Of a stretch of DNA of 64,000 nt, positions 8,652 through 18,613 are shown one piece after another (the stretch's first letter is position 1; each line of letters starts with the position of its first letter). Under the pieces are notes generated by a model that did not search any database, was not told where the DNA came from, and saw nothing but the letters and a program-made list of their open reading frames with translations. A program made the translations under genes and the position numbers. This stretch comes from Amblyomma americanum (Eukaryota; Arthropoda; Arachnida; Ixodida; Ixodidae). The DNA is taken from NCBI RefSeq assembly GCF_052857255.1, contig NC_135497.1, positions 115,512,380-115,576,379 of the forward strand, read 5' to 3'.

Positions 8652-10830
8652 CGCCTGAAGAAAGCAGCTATACCTACAGAGAATCTTCCAAAACTATCAA
8701 CACACGATGAAAACAAGGCTGCCCGCATCAAGGAGTGGTCGTCGGCTAAGCTTGCACGACGTGCCCGACGCTCTGCCCAGGTACCATATGTTTGTGTGGA
8801 GTATTGTTCCAAGCAAACAGTTGCACCGCACGATGATTCCTTTTATTACTGCAAATGTCCCAGGCTGAACCAGTCACACAGCCCTGTTCACCGTCACCCG
8901 AGAAAGCCGAGTTTTGTTCTGGCAAATCGGCTAGCACGAGCACGGTATTTACCATCATTCATCATCACCCTAACTTCACCCACTGCAGGACAAAGTCCTC
9001 TCTCATATTTCTCCAATTAACCCTGTCTTGTGTCAGCTGCAGCCATCTTACACCTGCAGACTTCATAATCTCGTCCACCCACCAGACTTTCTGCTGCCCC
9101 CTGCTTTGCTTGTTTTCTCTTGGAATTCAGCCAGTTGCCCTCCTTATTGACCATCAGATATCTCACCTTTGCATTACATGCCCTGCCAGTGCTCAGTGCT
9201 TCTTGCTTTTGACTAGAATATCATTAAAGCGTGTTTATTCCCTGTCCCACCCTGCTCTCATCCAGTCTCAGAACGCTACATTTATCATTTTGCTTTCCAT
9301 ACCTTGGTGCGTTAAGCTCAGCCTCTTTCAATAGCCTCAGTGTTTCTGCCCCATAGCAAGTACTAGCAACATACAGCAAGAGAAACTGGTAAACTGCCAT
9401 TCACTATCTGAGAATACTTGCCAAATGCACTGCACCTCAATCCTATTGGCATGGGCAACTTGCCATTCATACTGTTTTACTTGTGAAGCAAATCACTTTA
9501 TCTTAAGACCAAACTTTTCTTCCAGGACTCCAGTCTGACCTGGGGTTCCAGTTCCCCCATGGTTCTGTGCAACGGGGACACAGATATAGAGCACAGTTTC
9601 CCAATTTTTCTGAGCAGCGAAGACGCAGAGAATACAGTGGGTTCACAGTTCACTCGACACTCTATTTATTGATGCAATAACTACATGCATTAGCATGAAC
9701 GCTACAACTGTCTTGTTTTCCAATGTGTAAATGTGTTTTGTAGAGCAAAACTTGCTTTACTAAGCGATGTAATTGCCACTTCTTTTTTCCAATAGGATTC
9801 TTCGTGCACAACTACAGTTCAAGCGACACAATTTCTGACCAAGCACTCGGAGCAAGAAAGAGATATAGCAGGCATCCTCCTGGAATTAGGCTCACTTAAG
9901 CGCTGTACAGAAAACAAAGCAGTGCAAGTGAAATCTGAAGGATTTCCAAAAAGGTTTGCAGACATGATAAGTGACAAAAATGTAACTACATTCACAGGGC
10001 TGCCGTCAGGAGCAGTTCTGAACGCACTCGTAGAGTGCTACAAAAAGTTACGCCCACTGTCTGGTCGACAGCACATGTCAGCAAAAGATAGGATTGTTTT
10101 AACGTTGATGAAGTTAAAACATAATATATCAACCGCCCTCCTCAGGCATTTGTTTGACTCCAGAATAACAACATGCAGCAGCATCATTGCAGAAACAGTG
10201 CAGGTATTGTCTGAAGTTCTAAAATCTGTTGTCATGCTCCCCTCAAAAGAGGAAATTATTGAACACTTGCCAAAGCAATTTAAGCAGTTCAGTAATGTAA
10301 GAGTTGTTGTCGACTGCACGTAGATAGCTTTGGGGCTGACCAACTGTTTGCAGTGTGCACTGAGAGTGTATTCACACTACAAGAGAGGATTTACAGCTAA
10401 GTACATAGTAGCTGTCACTCCAGCTGGCATGATTGCTTATATAAGCGAAGGCTATGGGGGACGCGCATCCGACAAGGCCATATTCGAACAAAGTGGCCTG
10501 ATTGATGCACTTGAGTGAATATCAGATGCAATAATGGCTGATCGTCGGTTTTTAATCGACGAAATTTGTGCACACTATCTCATTGACCTTATCCGGCCTC
10601 CGTTCAAGAAACAAAAGAAGCAGCTATCTAAAGGGGAAGCTCTTCGAACCCCGACAATTGCTTCGGCCAGGGTGCATGTCGAACGTGCAATCCAACTGAT
10701 GAAAACGTTTAAGATCCTGGCAACAAAAGTGCCGTGGAACACGGTTGAGCAATTGGGCGTCATCTTCATGATCATTGCCGGTATAACAAACCTTTCATCC
10801 CCAATTATTGCTGCACATCGTTTCTTGTGA
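8652..10830 (+). pseudogene. ISL2EU-type THAP/DDE transposase, spliced, two in-frame stops
   Basis: Exon pieces at 8652-8780 (starts RLKKAAIPTENLPK, like the end of a THAP domain), 8864-8944 and 9796-10830 join with GT-AG boundaries, phase 0 at the last junction. The long exon is a DDE_Tnp_4 domain: VVVDCT around 10305-10320 (first Asp), a YGGRASDK block, MADRRFLI near 10534 (second Asp) and HVERAI near 10680 (Glu). Only two stops break that exon: TAG at 10321-10323, in the place of the usual Glu after DCT, and TGA at 10516-10518. The main THAP zinc-coordinating part upstream was not found. It pairs convergently with the YqaJ nuclease gene at 12.5-15.2 kb, the known two-protein plan of ISL2EU transposons. 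Confidence 0.8.
8946..9520 (-). mobile_element. 3' end of an RTE-like LINE inside the transposase intron
   Basis: On the minus strand this is the widespread LINE tail whose protein ends in the WxxRxTxxxxxK...WAGHVxR region. In plus-strand reading, GCAGGACAAAGTCCTCTCTC and CTCCAATTAACCCTGTCTTG are diagnostic. Many frameshifts make it a fossil. It fills most of the last intron of the transposase. I assign it to RTE-like LINEs from memory of the tail sequence, so the clade is less sure than the LINE origin. Confidence 0.65.
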
Positions 10831-10890
10831 GATACTGCAATTGTGTATAAATTTTTGAAGTTGTATGTGAATGCTTAATGTAAGAAAATG

Positions 10891-11099
10891 GAAAAATTGC
10901 TTCAAGCTCATAGTTTTTCAGCGCAACGGCACATAGTCAAAGAAAAGAAGGATAAGAAGAAGGACGAACACAGCGCTGTGTTCGTCCTTCTTTTCTTATT
11001 TTTCTTTGGCTGTGTGCTGTTGCGCTGAAAAACTATGAGCTTGAATCAAGAATACTACCAACTAGCCCAAGAACTAACTCTACTGTAGAAAAAGTTGCT
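10891..11099. mobile_element. Fold-back insertion 1 (Penelope-derived terminal repeat)
   Basis: Two arms of about 72 bp (10901-10974 and 10975-11046) form a near-perfect palindrome with no loop, centred on CACAGCGCTGTG. The right arm is followed by CCAACTAGCCCA (11059-11070). Flanks GAAAAATTGCT (10891-10901) and GAAAAAGTTGCT (11088-11099) are a likely target-site duplication differing by one base. The arm sequence GGACGAACACAGCGCTG and the tail motif resemble the terminal region of the Penelope-like element at 16.5-21.6 kb. Confidence 0.7.
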
Positions 11100-11109
11100 C
11101 TTATTGAAT

Positions 11110-12000
11110 AAATGTGCCTGCATACAACTGACAAACTTATTTCATTTATGGTGCAAGGAACACCATGGCTGAAGTGTGGTGTGCTGCAGGTGGGGAAAGA
11201 AATCCATTCTTCTGAGCAATTCAAACACAAAAGCTTATACCCAATGGTCACTGTTTGGTAGCATTGGACAGTGAACCTTGCACATCCTGCGTACGAAGCG
11301 AATGCTCAAACCACTGGCCACTGCTGTGGTTGCATGAACACAATTGTTTTATACCTCTATTTCGTGTGCTCTTCGGGCTGTACTGTAACCTGTTATCCTT
11401 TGGCTGTTCGACTCTCTTCCCTGAGTGCATATAGAGCATAAATCTGACATGTTTTGCGTGCATGACCAAACCATATCCAAACAAATTTTCAGCCAGCATT
11501 TCAATAAAGGCGTGTTGAAAGATGAGGACCATTGCTAGGCACTTCGAGTGATGACGTGTTAGGCGTGACCATAAAGCATTAACAATTCCAAAAGCCAGGG
11601 CAGTGCATACACATACTTCAGGCATATTCCCGAGAAACAACCAGAAGCAGATAATCGTAAATCGAGCATGGCTGCCTAGCTCTGCCGAAAGATAGAGGCA
11701 TTCTTGGGCTTTATTTCAGATTGAATACAATCAAAAGTGCTCCCAGTCTCCTAATTTGAACAGCTGCGCATAAAGGTAGTCTGTGAGAAGCAGGAAGTAA
11801 TGTTTACAGTTTTCAAACCACAGACTGAGCACCTGCCATTATGTCCTAAGCATTAAAGGGTATGATAACAAAAGAGCAAGGTAAATGGCTAAGCATGTTG
11901 AAAATTCGCCTATGCAACAAGGATGTACATTTTGTGGTGAGGGCAAAGAGCACGTTTACCTGCGCCTCATTAGTGATATGTATTAGCAACTTCATAGATG
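11110..12000. other. No recognisable feature
   Basis: Between fold-back 1 and a LINE fragment. Open frames are present on the minus strand (11248-11640, 11846-12151) but match no family I know and lack supporting motifs. Confidence 0.4.
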
Positions 12001-12059
12001 CAATGCCTGCATTTCGACGGAGGCTTAACGCAAAAGGAGGACGCATGCTGTAATATGTT

Positions 12060-12230
12060 GCCGTGATCTCGTGGTGCCCAATATTCCTAACCCTTCTCTG
12101 GAGCAGTGTGAAGCCGCCCTGGCCAGCTACAACTTGGCTGACCAGTTTCACCTGATCGGCTGGTCAACAGCGGTTTCAGACGCCATAGGGCTCCTGAAAT
12201 AGGTGGCCCTCCCCTGAAAACTGCTCAACA
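12060..12230 (+). mobile_element. LINE ORF2 C-terminal end fragment
   Basis: The plus strand reads VPNIPNPSLEQCEAALASYN at about 12078-12140 and continues to a stop near 12200. This resembles the short conserved C-terminus (NPxxEQWEAAL...) of LINE ORF2 proteins common in ticks. It is only about 50 codons long. Confidence 0.45.
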
Positions 12231-12254
12231 CTGACCAACAAATACGTTTTACTG

Positions 12255-12350
12255 TCTCTGTGTGCACATTAAAGAACCCCAGCTGGACGAAATTAATCTG
12301 GAGCCCTCTAGTATAGAGTCCCTCATAGCCCACCGGTTTTTTCAGAATGT
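12255..12350 (+). mobile_element. Ruka-like SINE, diverged 3' fragment
   Basis: GCACATTAAAGAACCCCAGC, then GGAGCCCTCTAGTATAGAGTC and CCTCATAGCCCA match the Ruka body and tail with many substitutions. Confidence 0.55.
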
Positions 12351-12461
12351 TACACCCCACAATTTAGTTTTTTCTCCTTGCCCTCTTTTTATCATGTTTT
12401 ATGGCCCCTTTAGGCAGAATGAAAGAACATCTGGCCCTTAGCAGCAAAGAATAAAAATAAT

Positions 12462-15240
12462 TTATTGTCCTACTTTCTGCAAAAGCTCGGACACTACACA
12501 TGCCTTGTAGATGTCAACAGCCGAGTCTTTGAAAGATTCGAAGATTTCTTCTTCATAAATAACATCTACACATGTAAATTGCAGGTTATCACAAAAAAAC
12601 AAAAAAGTGTGCTTCCTTAACACCACATATAGCCATCTGCACATTTAGCTGAGTCATATATTCTAACTTTGGCCTCAGCATTTCACTACTGCTAAAGGAA
12701 TTTTGCAGCTTTACAGGGCACTTTATTTCCAAAAGGACCTCCTTGCCCTCGCAGCACTGGCAGAGAAAGGTTACCCTGCCATCGGGCGAGGAGCCAATAA
12801 ATGGCAGATCACAGTGCAAAATCAGGCCAGTCTGCTGCAACTCGACTTTATAGCCCTGGGCTTCCTGCCACTGCACATATGTGTTGCGTGCAGCATCTTC
12901 ATTGGCACTACCAGCTCGCATGGCAGGGGTGCTTACATGAGATGTTCTGAGAATGAGACTCAGAAATGGAGCAATATTTGGTGCAGCCTTTGCGCGAAGA
13001 TATGTTTTGGCACGGGTCATGGAAGCGTGTGCAATGCTTGCAGTTACAAGGCCCTTCCTATATTTATGCCGTGCTGGTGCAGACTGTTGACCGCTCAATC
13101 ACACCATATGATTAATCATGGTGCATAAGCATTACAACATACAGTGCAAAGCAGTTGCAACACCCAGGGCCGTCTGTGTCCTCACTTGTCTATGGTCATC
13201 ACATTCTGTTATCTGTAAGCATGCTAAACCACGCTGCCTGTACATTTCTTTTATTGCTTACACTAACATCTGTGCAGAACCTTAGTGGTGCCTTTACATT
13301 GAGTGGAATGTTTGCATTTACCTAACCAAAGTTGTACAACTGCAAAGGAAGGCTGTGCAACTTTCTCGAAACTTGGCAGCTGCAGCCGACGGATGATGGC
13401 ATTTGTCGCAGGGGAAACAAACCAACTCTGCCTTGAGGGCTGCCCAAATCATTTATTTCAATGTCAACCATCCTTATATTATGGCAGTTGAGTACTGCTG
13501 TTTACTTACCCTCAATTATTATCAGAAATGCTGGCGTATCAAAAACCGCAGCTGTTGTGTAAAGCTGCAAAAGCAAATGAAACAGACATTGAAATCTTGG
13601 TAGAGACTCAGCAGAGAAATGCGTAATTCACAGAAGGAGCCACACTTAAAGGAGATAAAAGAAATTAACCAAAAACTCCATACACAAATAATTTCAAAAA
13701 CATCATGAAAAGATAAGGCGTTCACGTTTCCTAAAAAGGCAGCATACTGAACCCACCAACACTAAAACATAAACTATAAGCATTTAGCATTTACCTGTGG
13801 AATGTCAATGCAGATTTCGGTGCACTGCTGCAAAGTAATGCAGCCATGCTCTCCCAATCGTTGTTGGGAAGCAGACGTGCAGGAGTGGGCAGTTTTGTGT
13901 GGCAAAATTTCCACAGCGGCCTTGGTGCGTACTTCTCTTGCACTTCCTTTTCTTTTGATGCCCAAGCACATTCCATATCTGTGCAGCTCAGCACCTGCAA
14001 TGCCCGAAGCCCTATCCTAAAAGAAATATTTTGAATGAATCAGAGGATTTACTAATCTTTGACAACAGTTAAAACAAATGTTAAAGTGCACATTATTCAA
14101 TTAGCCAGAATACATAAAACAGGCCCTTAAAGCAACATCAGGCTCACGCTGCTAATAATGAGACAGATATCTGTACAAAATTATTGAGATATTAGCTAGG
14201 CACAAGTAAAGGCCCAGTGCATAGTGATAAACTTCTTGCAGCCATGCTACAACAAAACTTGAACATTTGGCTTCTCTAATGTATGTAAGCAAACTTCCAG
14301 CAACTGGTTTTGCTGTGTTTATCCCTGGTAAGAGTCGAAGTGTTCGTTTCGCTTATTTCTGGAAACGAACGCATCGTCTCCTCAAAGGCGTGATTTCGCT
14401 CAACCGCCGATCTGCCGAGGAGATCGGGCGACTCTCCGACGGCCTGAAAAACTGTCACACTACAAAGAAAACCATTCGTTTGGTCGTGCTAGCGTCGTCG
14501 TCGGTCTATTCGACAGGCCGCGCTCTGCCAGCAACAGGATCTGCCGGTAATACCACCGACCACATTCCATTGTGCCTAGGCAATTCCAAGATCAGCGTAC
14601 GGCTTACTGAACCCTTACAAGCCTGAGGGGAAATAAATGGTATATCAATGCACAAAAGTGATTAAAATTTTCTGTACACGCCTACCACCACAGGTTATTT
14701 GATATTTGTTTTAGCGAAAAAGCCAAGCACGTGCAGCCAATAGCTTTATGAAAGGGAAGACGAGTTCGCGTGCCGCACTGTGCAATCGGCGCAATCTAAT
14801 GAACTGAACTTTTCAAACCATTCCCCTCTTTCATAGCAGCGAGACAGCTCTACATAGATGGCACTAAACGAGCAGTAAGTCGTGCGTTCCCACACCGATG
14901 TTTTACACCGGCTGGCAAAAAGATAAAAAAGAGCGTTCTACTTACCTGTACAGGTGGATGAGGACTGCATCAATGTGCTTGCATTTTGCCGAAAGTCCAG
15001 CTGTGCAGGAACAGGTGCCCCCGACCACCCCAGGCTCTTGAAAAACGCCCGTCACTTGCACCAATATCTCATGCGGGTCCGAACCCACGCCGTACGACTG
15101 AACGCAAAGAGCGACAACCTCTGTGTCGCTATCAATTTTGTTTTTTGCTCCAATTAGATTATGCGTCCTGCGCTGAGGACTCGTTCACCCTCAACGAAAC
15201 ATCGGGAGGTCACGTCGCAATTCAAAAACCCCACTACGGT
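12462..15240 (-). pseudogene. SWIM zinc finger plus YqaJ-type nuclease of an ISL2EU transposon
   Basis: Three minus-strand exons join in phase: about 15240-14946, 14016-13795 and 13093-12462. Exon 1 holds a SWIM finger (C-x-C-x(8)-C-x-H; GTCSCTAGLSAKCKHIDAVL) preceded by a FVEGERVLSAGRII segment. Exon 2 carries the usual CTDMECAW...YAPRPLWKFC linker. Exon 3 is a YqaJ/lambda-exonuclease fold: G-x(3)-E-x(2)-A-x(3)-Y, IGSSPDG, LEIKCP and YMTQLNVQM, so the E, D, ExK and Q residues are all present. Two breaks are visible: a frameshift near 15154 (also TAA at 15154-15156) and one near 12600 in an A-rich run. Such proteins are the second gene of ISL2EU elements. The gene faces the transposase at 8.6-10.8 kb tail to tail. 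Confidence 0.82.
14017..14945 (-). other. Intron of the SWIM/YqaJ gene
   Basis: The donor at 14945 (GTAAGT on the minus strand) and the acceptor at 14017 (TTTCTTTTAG) bound it. It contains no recognised insertion. Confidence 0.6.
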
Positions 15241-16200
15241 ACGTAGAGCCAAATTTTGCGCGACCCTCCCTCGATCCGCTATTGCTGCAGTGTTGCCAGA
15301 TTTCTCCGTGCTACTTTGGCGCCCCCTGCAGGTCGCTTGACTTGCGAATTCTCGACACGCATGGCCGCCGTTCAGCGCCATATTGTCGCTCTGATTGGCT
15401 CATAGGGCGATCACGTGCAAGTCACGGGTTTCAAATTTGTGGCGCGAACCCGTCAGGCTTCGAAATCGCTTTCTGCTGTGACGTCAAAATGACGTGTCCT
15501 TGAAAACTGATTTTTAGCACAGTTATAGTTGGTGCCGGGATGGTAAATTTAAGTGTCTGTGGAGGGGAAACGAAGCTACAGCTGGCATGGAAGAAAGCAC
15601 TTGGCTCGTTTTAGCAATTTTGAGGGAAAAAAGTTCGTACTGTGTAGGGTTGCTTCCTAGAATGCGATTGGCTGGAGAAATGTCAAGTGAATCACGTGAT
15701 ACGCAAGCATACATCAGTGAAGTCAAAATGACGTTGAGTGATGCAAAGGAAATGCTGCCATTGCTGAAAAATACACCGTTTGGCCGCAGTAATTTGGTAC
15801 GGCCTAAAGGTGGTTGGATTATGGTAATAAGAAAATGGCGGATACAACGCGGATTTATACGTCTGGCTCCGCAGTTTGGTACCAATTTATCTGAAGTGAG
15901 GAATTATGGCAAGGTAAATCTTGTTTTTAGTGTAGGAAACTTTGAAACGACTTTTTAAGGACACTTATACAGTAACTATTCGTTTGAAGGACCGATACAA
16001 AGAAGGGTAAACATTTTTCTCGTCTTATGAGGTCTGTACGTACTTTTCTGCTTCAAACACTTTGCAGACGTTACTACGGCATCATCAGTGCACCGTCCCT
16101 TCCACGACGACGAAGACGCGGAAGCAACGTGCGGCGGTATGTTCCAGCGTATTTGAGGCAACAACAACGACGTTCGGACTAGCTAGAAGTTTGCTAGAAG
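15241..16200. other. Intergenic between the two DNA transposons
   Basis: Directly upstream of the minus-strand YqaJ gene. It has a CCAAT-type GATTGGCT at about 15394-15401 and two ATGACGT-type stretches. An open frame at 15587-15958 matches nothing I know. No terminal inverted repeats could be paired by eye. Confidence 0.4.
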
Positions 16201-16494
16201 TTCGGACGATGGCTTTGTTTCCGGCATTACCCGTCGTATTAGACTGGCTAGGAGTGCTGTCGGACAGGCATTACCGCGAGCATCGAGACGCTTTTGAGAT
16301 GCCCGACGACTTGTTCAGGCAGCATTTTCGCCTGGAAAAGGACTTGGTGAGGTGGCTGTGTGACGAGTTGCGGGAAGATCAAGAGAGGCAGCGCGTCAAC
16401 ACGGCAACTGTGCTCAGCGTATAGCAGCAGGTGCTGTGTGCGCTCCGGTTTTACGCCACAGGCAGTTTTCAGGGCATGATAGCAAGCGACGAAC

Positions 16495-16506
16495 ACTTAG
16501 CGGTTA
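16495..16506. repeat. Target-site duplication of the Penelope-like element, left copy
   Basis: ACTTAGCGGTTA, identical to 21557-21568. Confidence 0.95.
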
Positions 16507-17447
16507 CAAGAGTGGCAGATCGGGCTAGTTGGTAATTTTCCATAATGCGATACAGCGCGAATAAAGACGGGGACGAAGCGAGACAAGACACCACAGCGCT
16601 GACTTCAACTGAATTTTTATTGCGGAAAGGGGATATTTATACAGGAAATGGAAGGGAACGCAATATGCCGGTACTGCTGGAATTGATACGCGGGATAAGA
16701 TATTTAAAGGCGAAAAGAAGAGGCTGCAAAAGCGCACAAGGATGACTGCTAATAACAAACAACAACGCAGTGCAAGTCAATGATGAACGATAAGACAAGG
16801 CACCGGCATTTTGCAACAAAAACACAAAAACAAGAGCCAAAGGGCCTTAAACCGCAGTACAAGGCGAGGAACGAAACTAGGGAGCAAAAATCAGGGAACT
16901 AACAATTTGCTAGGGGAAAATAAAGACAAAAAAAGGGTAAAAAAGATCTAAAACCGTGCGAGAGAGACTAAAATTGCAGGGCCAAAAGGGGCAAATAAGA
17001 GGCTGCTCATGACATGGCGGCAAACACACCTGAAAACTACTAAGAGCCAAAAGGTTCTAAAATCGCTGAAAATCAATACCGAATGAAGAAATCACCTAGA
17101 TGACATCTGGCTCAAATAATCTACTTCTCGTTTCGTCAGGGGACTGTGTCAGGGAGAGCTGACACAGTCCTCTCCTAGTTTCAAGATGTGCAATGCCTCC
17201 ATGATTTCGTGAGTGCTTTGATGGGCATTTTTATCTAGAACAGTGCAATCTTGAAACAACGGCTTGCAAGGGCGAGACGGACACTTCAAGCAATGCACTC
17301 CCAGGTTCCTCTTTGCTGTGTTGCTGACGTCATTAGAGTGCTCCATCAGTCGCTCATTAAGGCACCGACCAGTTTGGCCTATGTAAGCCCTGCCGCAACT
17401 CAAAGGAATTTTATACACGACACCGACTTTGCAGGATACAAAGGATA
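16507..17447 (-). mobile_element. Inverted partial Penelope unit (GIY-YIG end plus 3' region)
   Basis: The minus strand encodes the GIY-YIG C-terminal part (VVYKIPLSCGRAYIGQTGRC) at about 17149-17447 and then the 3' untranslated region and terminal repeat down to 16507. It differs from the full copy by a few substitutions and a short indel near the stop codon. Confidence 0.88.
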
Positions 17448-18613
17448 CCCTAAGACACTTCTCATCTCGGTAGCTGAAGGCCTCCTGAAGAAGGTTAAGG
17501 GAGGAATACGCGAAGTGGCGGTTCCAGACAAGCACAACAATGTTGTTGTGATTCCTTACCTGCACGCGGTGTCTCACCGGTTGAAGAGAATAGGCCAGCG
17601 GGCTGATGTTAGAGTGGTGTTTTCGGCTCCCGACAAGCTCTCCAAGCTCTGCCACAGAGTAAACGCCCCTGCAGAGCGTAAACCAGCCTGCCCGGTCAAA
17701 CACCGTTCACCGTTTGTATCCTGCAAAGTCGGTGTCGTGTATAAAATTCCTTTGAGTTGCGGCAGGGCTTACATAGGCCAAACTGGTCGGTGCCTTAATG
17801 AGCGACTGAAGGAGCACTCTAATGACGTCAGCAACACAGCAAAGAGGAACCTGGGAGTGCATTGCTTGAAGTGTCCGTCTCGCCCTTGCAAGCCGTTGTT
17901 TCAAGATTGCACTGTTCTAGATAAAAATGCCCATCAAAGCACTCGCGAAATCATGGAGGCATTGCACATCTTGAAACTAGGAGAGGACTGTGTCAGCTCT
18001 CCCTGACACAGTCCCCTGACGAAACGAGAAGTAGATTATTTGAGCCAGATGTCATCTACGTAACTTCTTCATTCGGTATTGATTTTCAGCGATTTTAGAA
18101 CCTTTTGGCTCTTAGTAGTTTTCAGGTGTGTTTGCCGCCATGTCATGAGCAGCCTCTTATTTGCCCCTTTTGGCCCTGCAATTTTAGTCTCTCTCGCACG
18201 GTTTTAGATCTTTTTTACCCTTTTTTTGGCTTTATTTTCCCCTAGCAAATTGTTAGTGCCCTGATTTTTGCTCCCTAGTTTCATTCCTCGCCTTGTACTG
18301 CGGTTTAAGGCCCTTTGGCTCTTGTTTTTGTGTTTTTGTTGCAAAATGCCGGTGCCTTGTCTTATCGTTCATCATTGACTTGCACTGCGTTGTTGTTTGT
18401 TATTAGCAGTCATCCTTGTGCGCTGTTGCAGCCTCTTCTTTTCGCCTTTAAATATCTTATCCCGCGTATCAATTCCAGCAGTACCGGCATATTGCGTTCC
18501 CTTCCATTTCCTGTATAAATATCCCCTTTCCGCAATAAAAATTCAGTTGAAGTCAGCGCTGTGGTGTCTTGTCTCGCTTCGTCCCCGTCTTTATTCGCGC
18601 TGTATCGCATTAT
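17441..18613 (+). mobile_element. Forward 5'-truncated Penelope unit
   Basis: It starts in the linker (GYPKTLLISVAEGL), covers the GIY-YIG domain and stops at 18004-18006, then has the 3' region ending CGCTGTATCGCATT. The reading frame 17251-18006 begins inside the inverted copy and is a chimera caused by the rearrangement. It should not be read as a natural gene start. Confidence 0.85.

Noticed and set aside
8855..9334. 159-codon open frame on the plus strand
   Set aside because: Its first part overlaps a transposase exon but the rest is antisense to the LINE fossil.
15587..15958. 123-codon frame as a gene between the two transposons
   Set aside because: No recognisable motif, no supporting context, and the length is within what chance allows here.
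17251..18006. 251-codon frame as a separate gene
   Set aside because: It starts inside the inverted Penelope piece and crosses the rearrangement junction near 17441-17447. Only the part after the junction is natural coding sequence.
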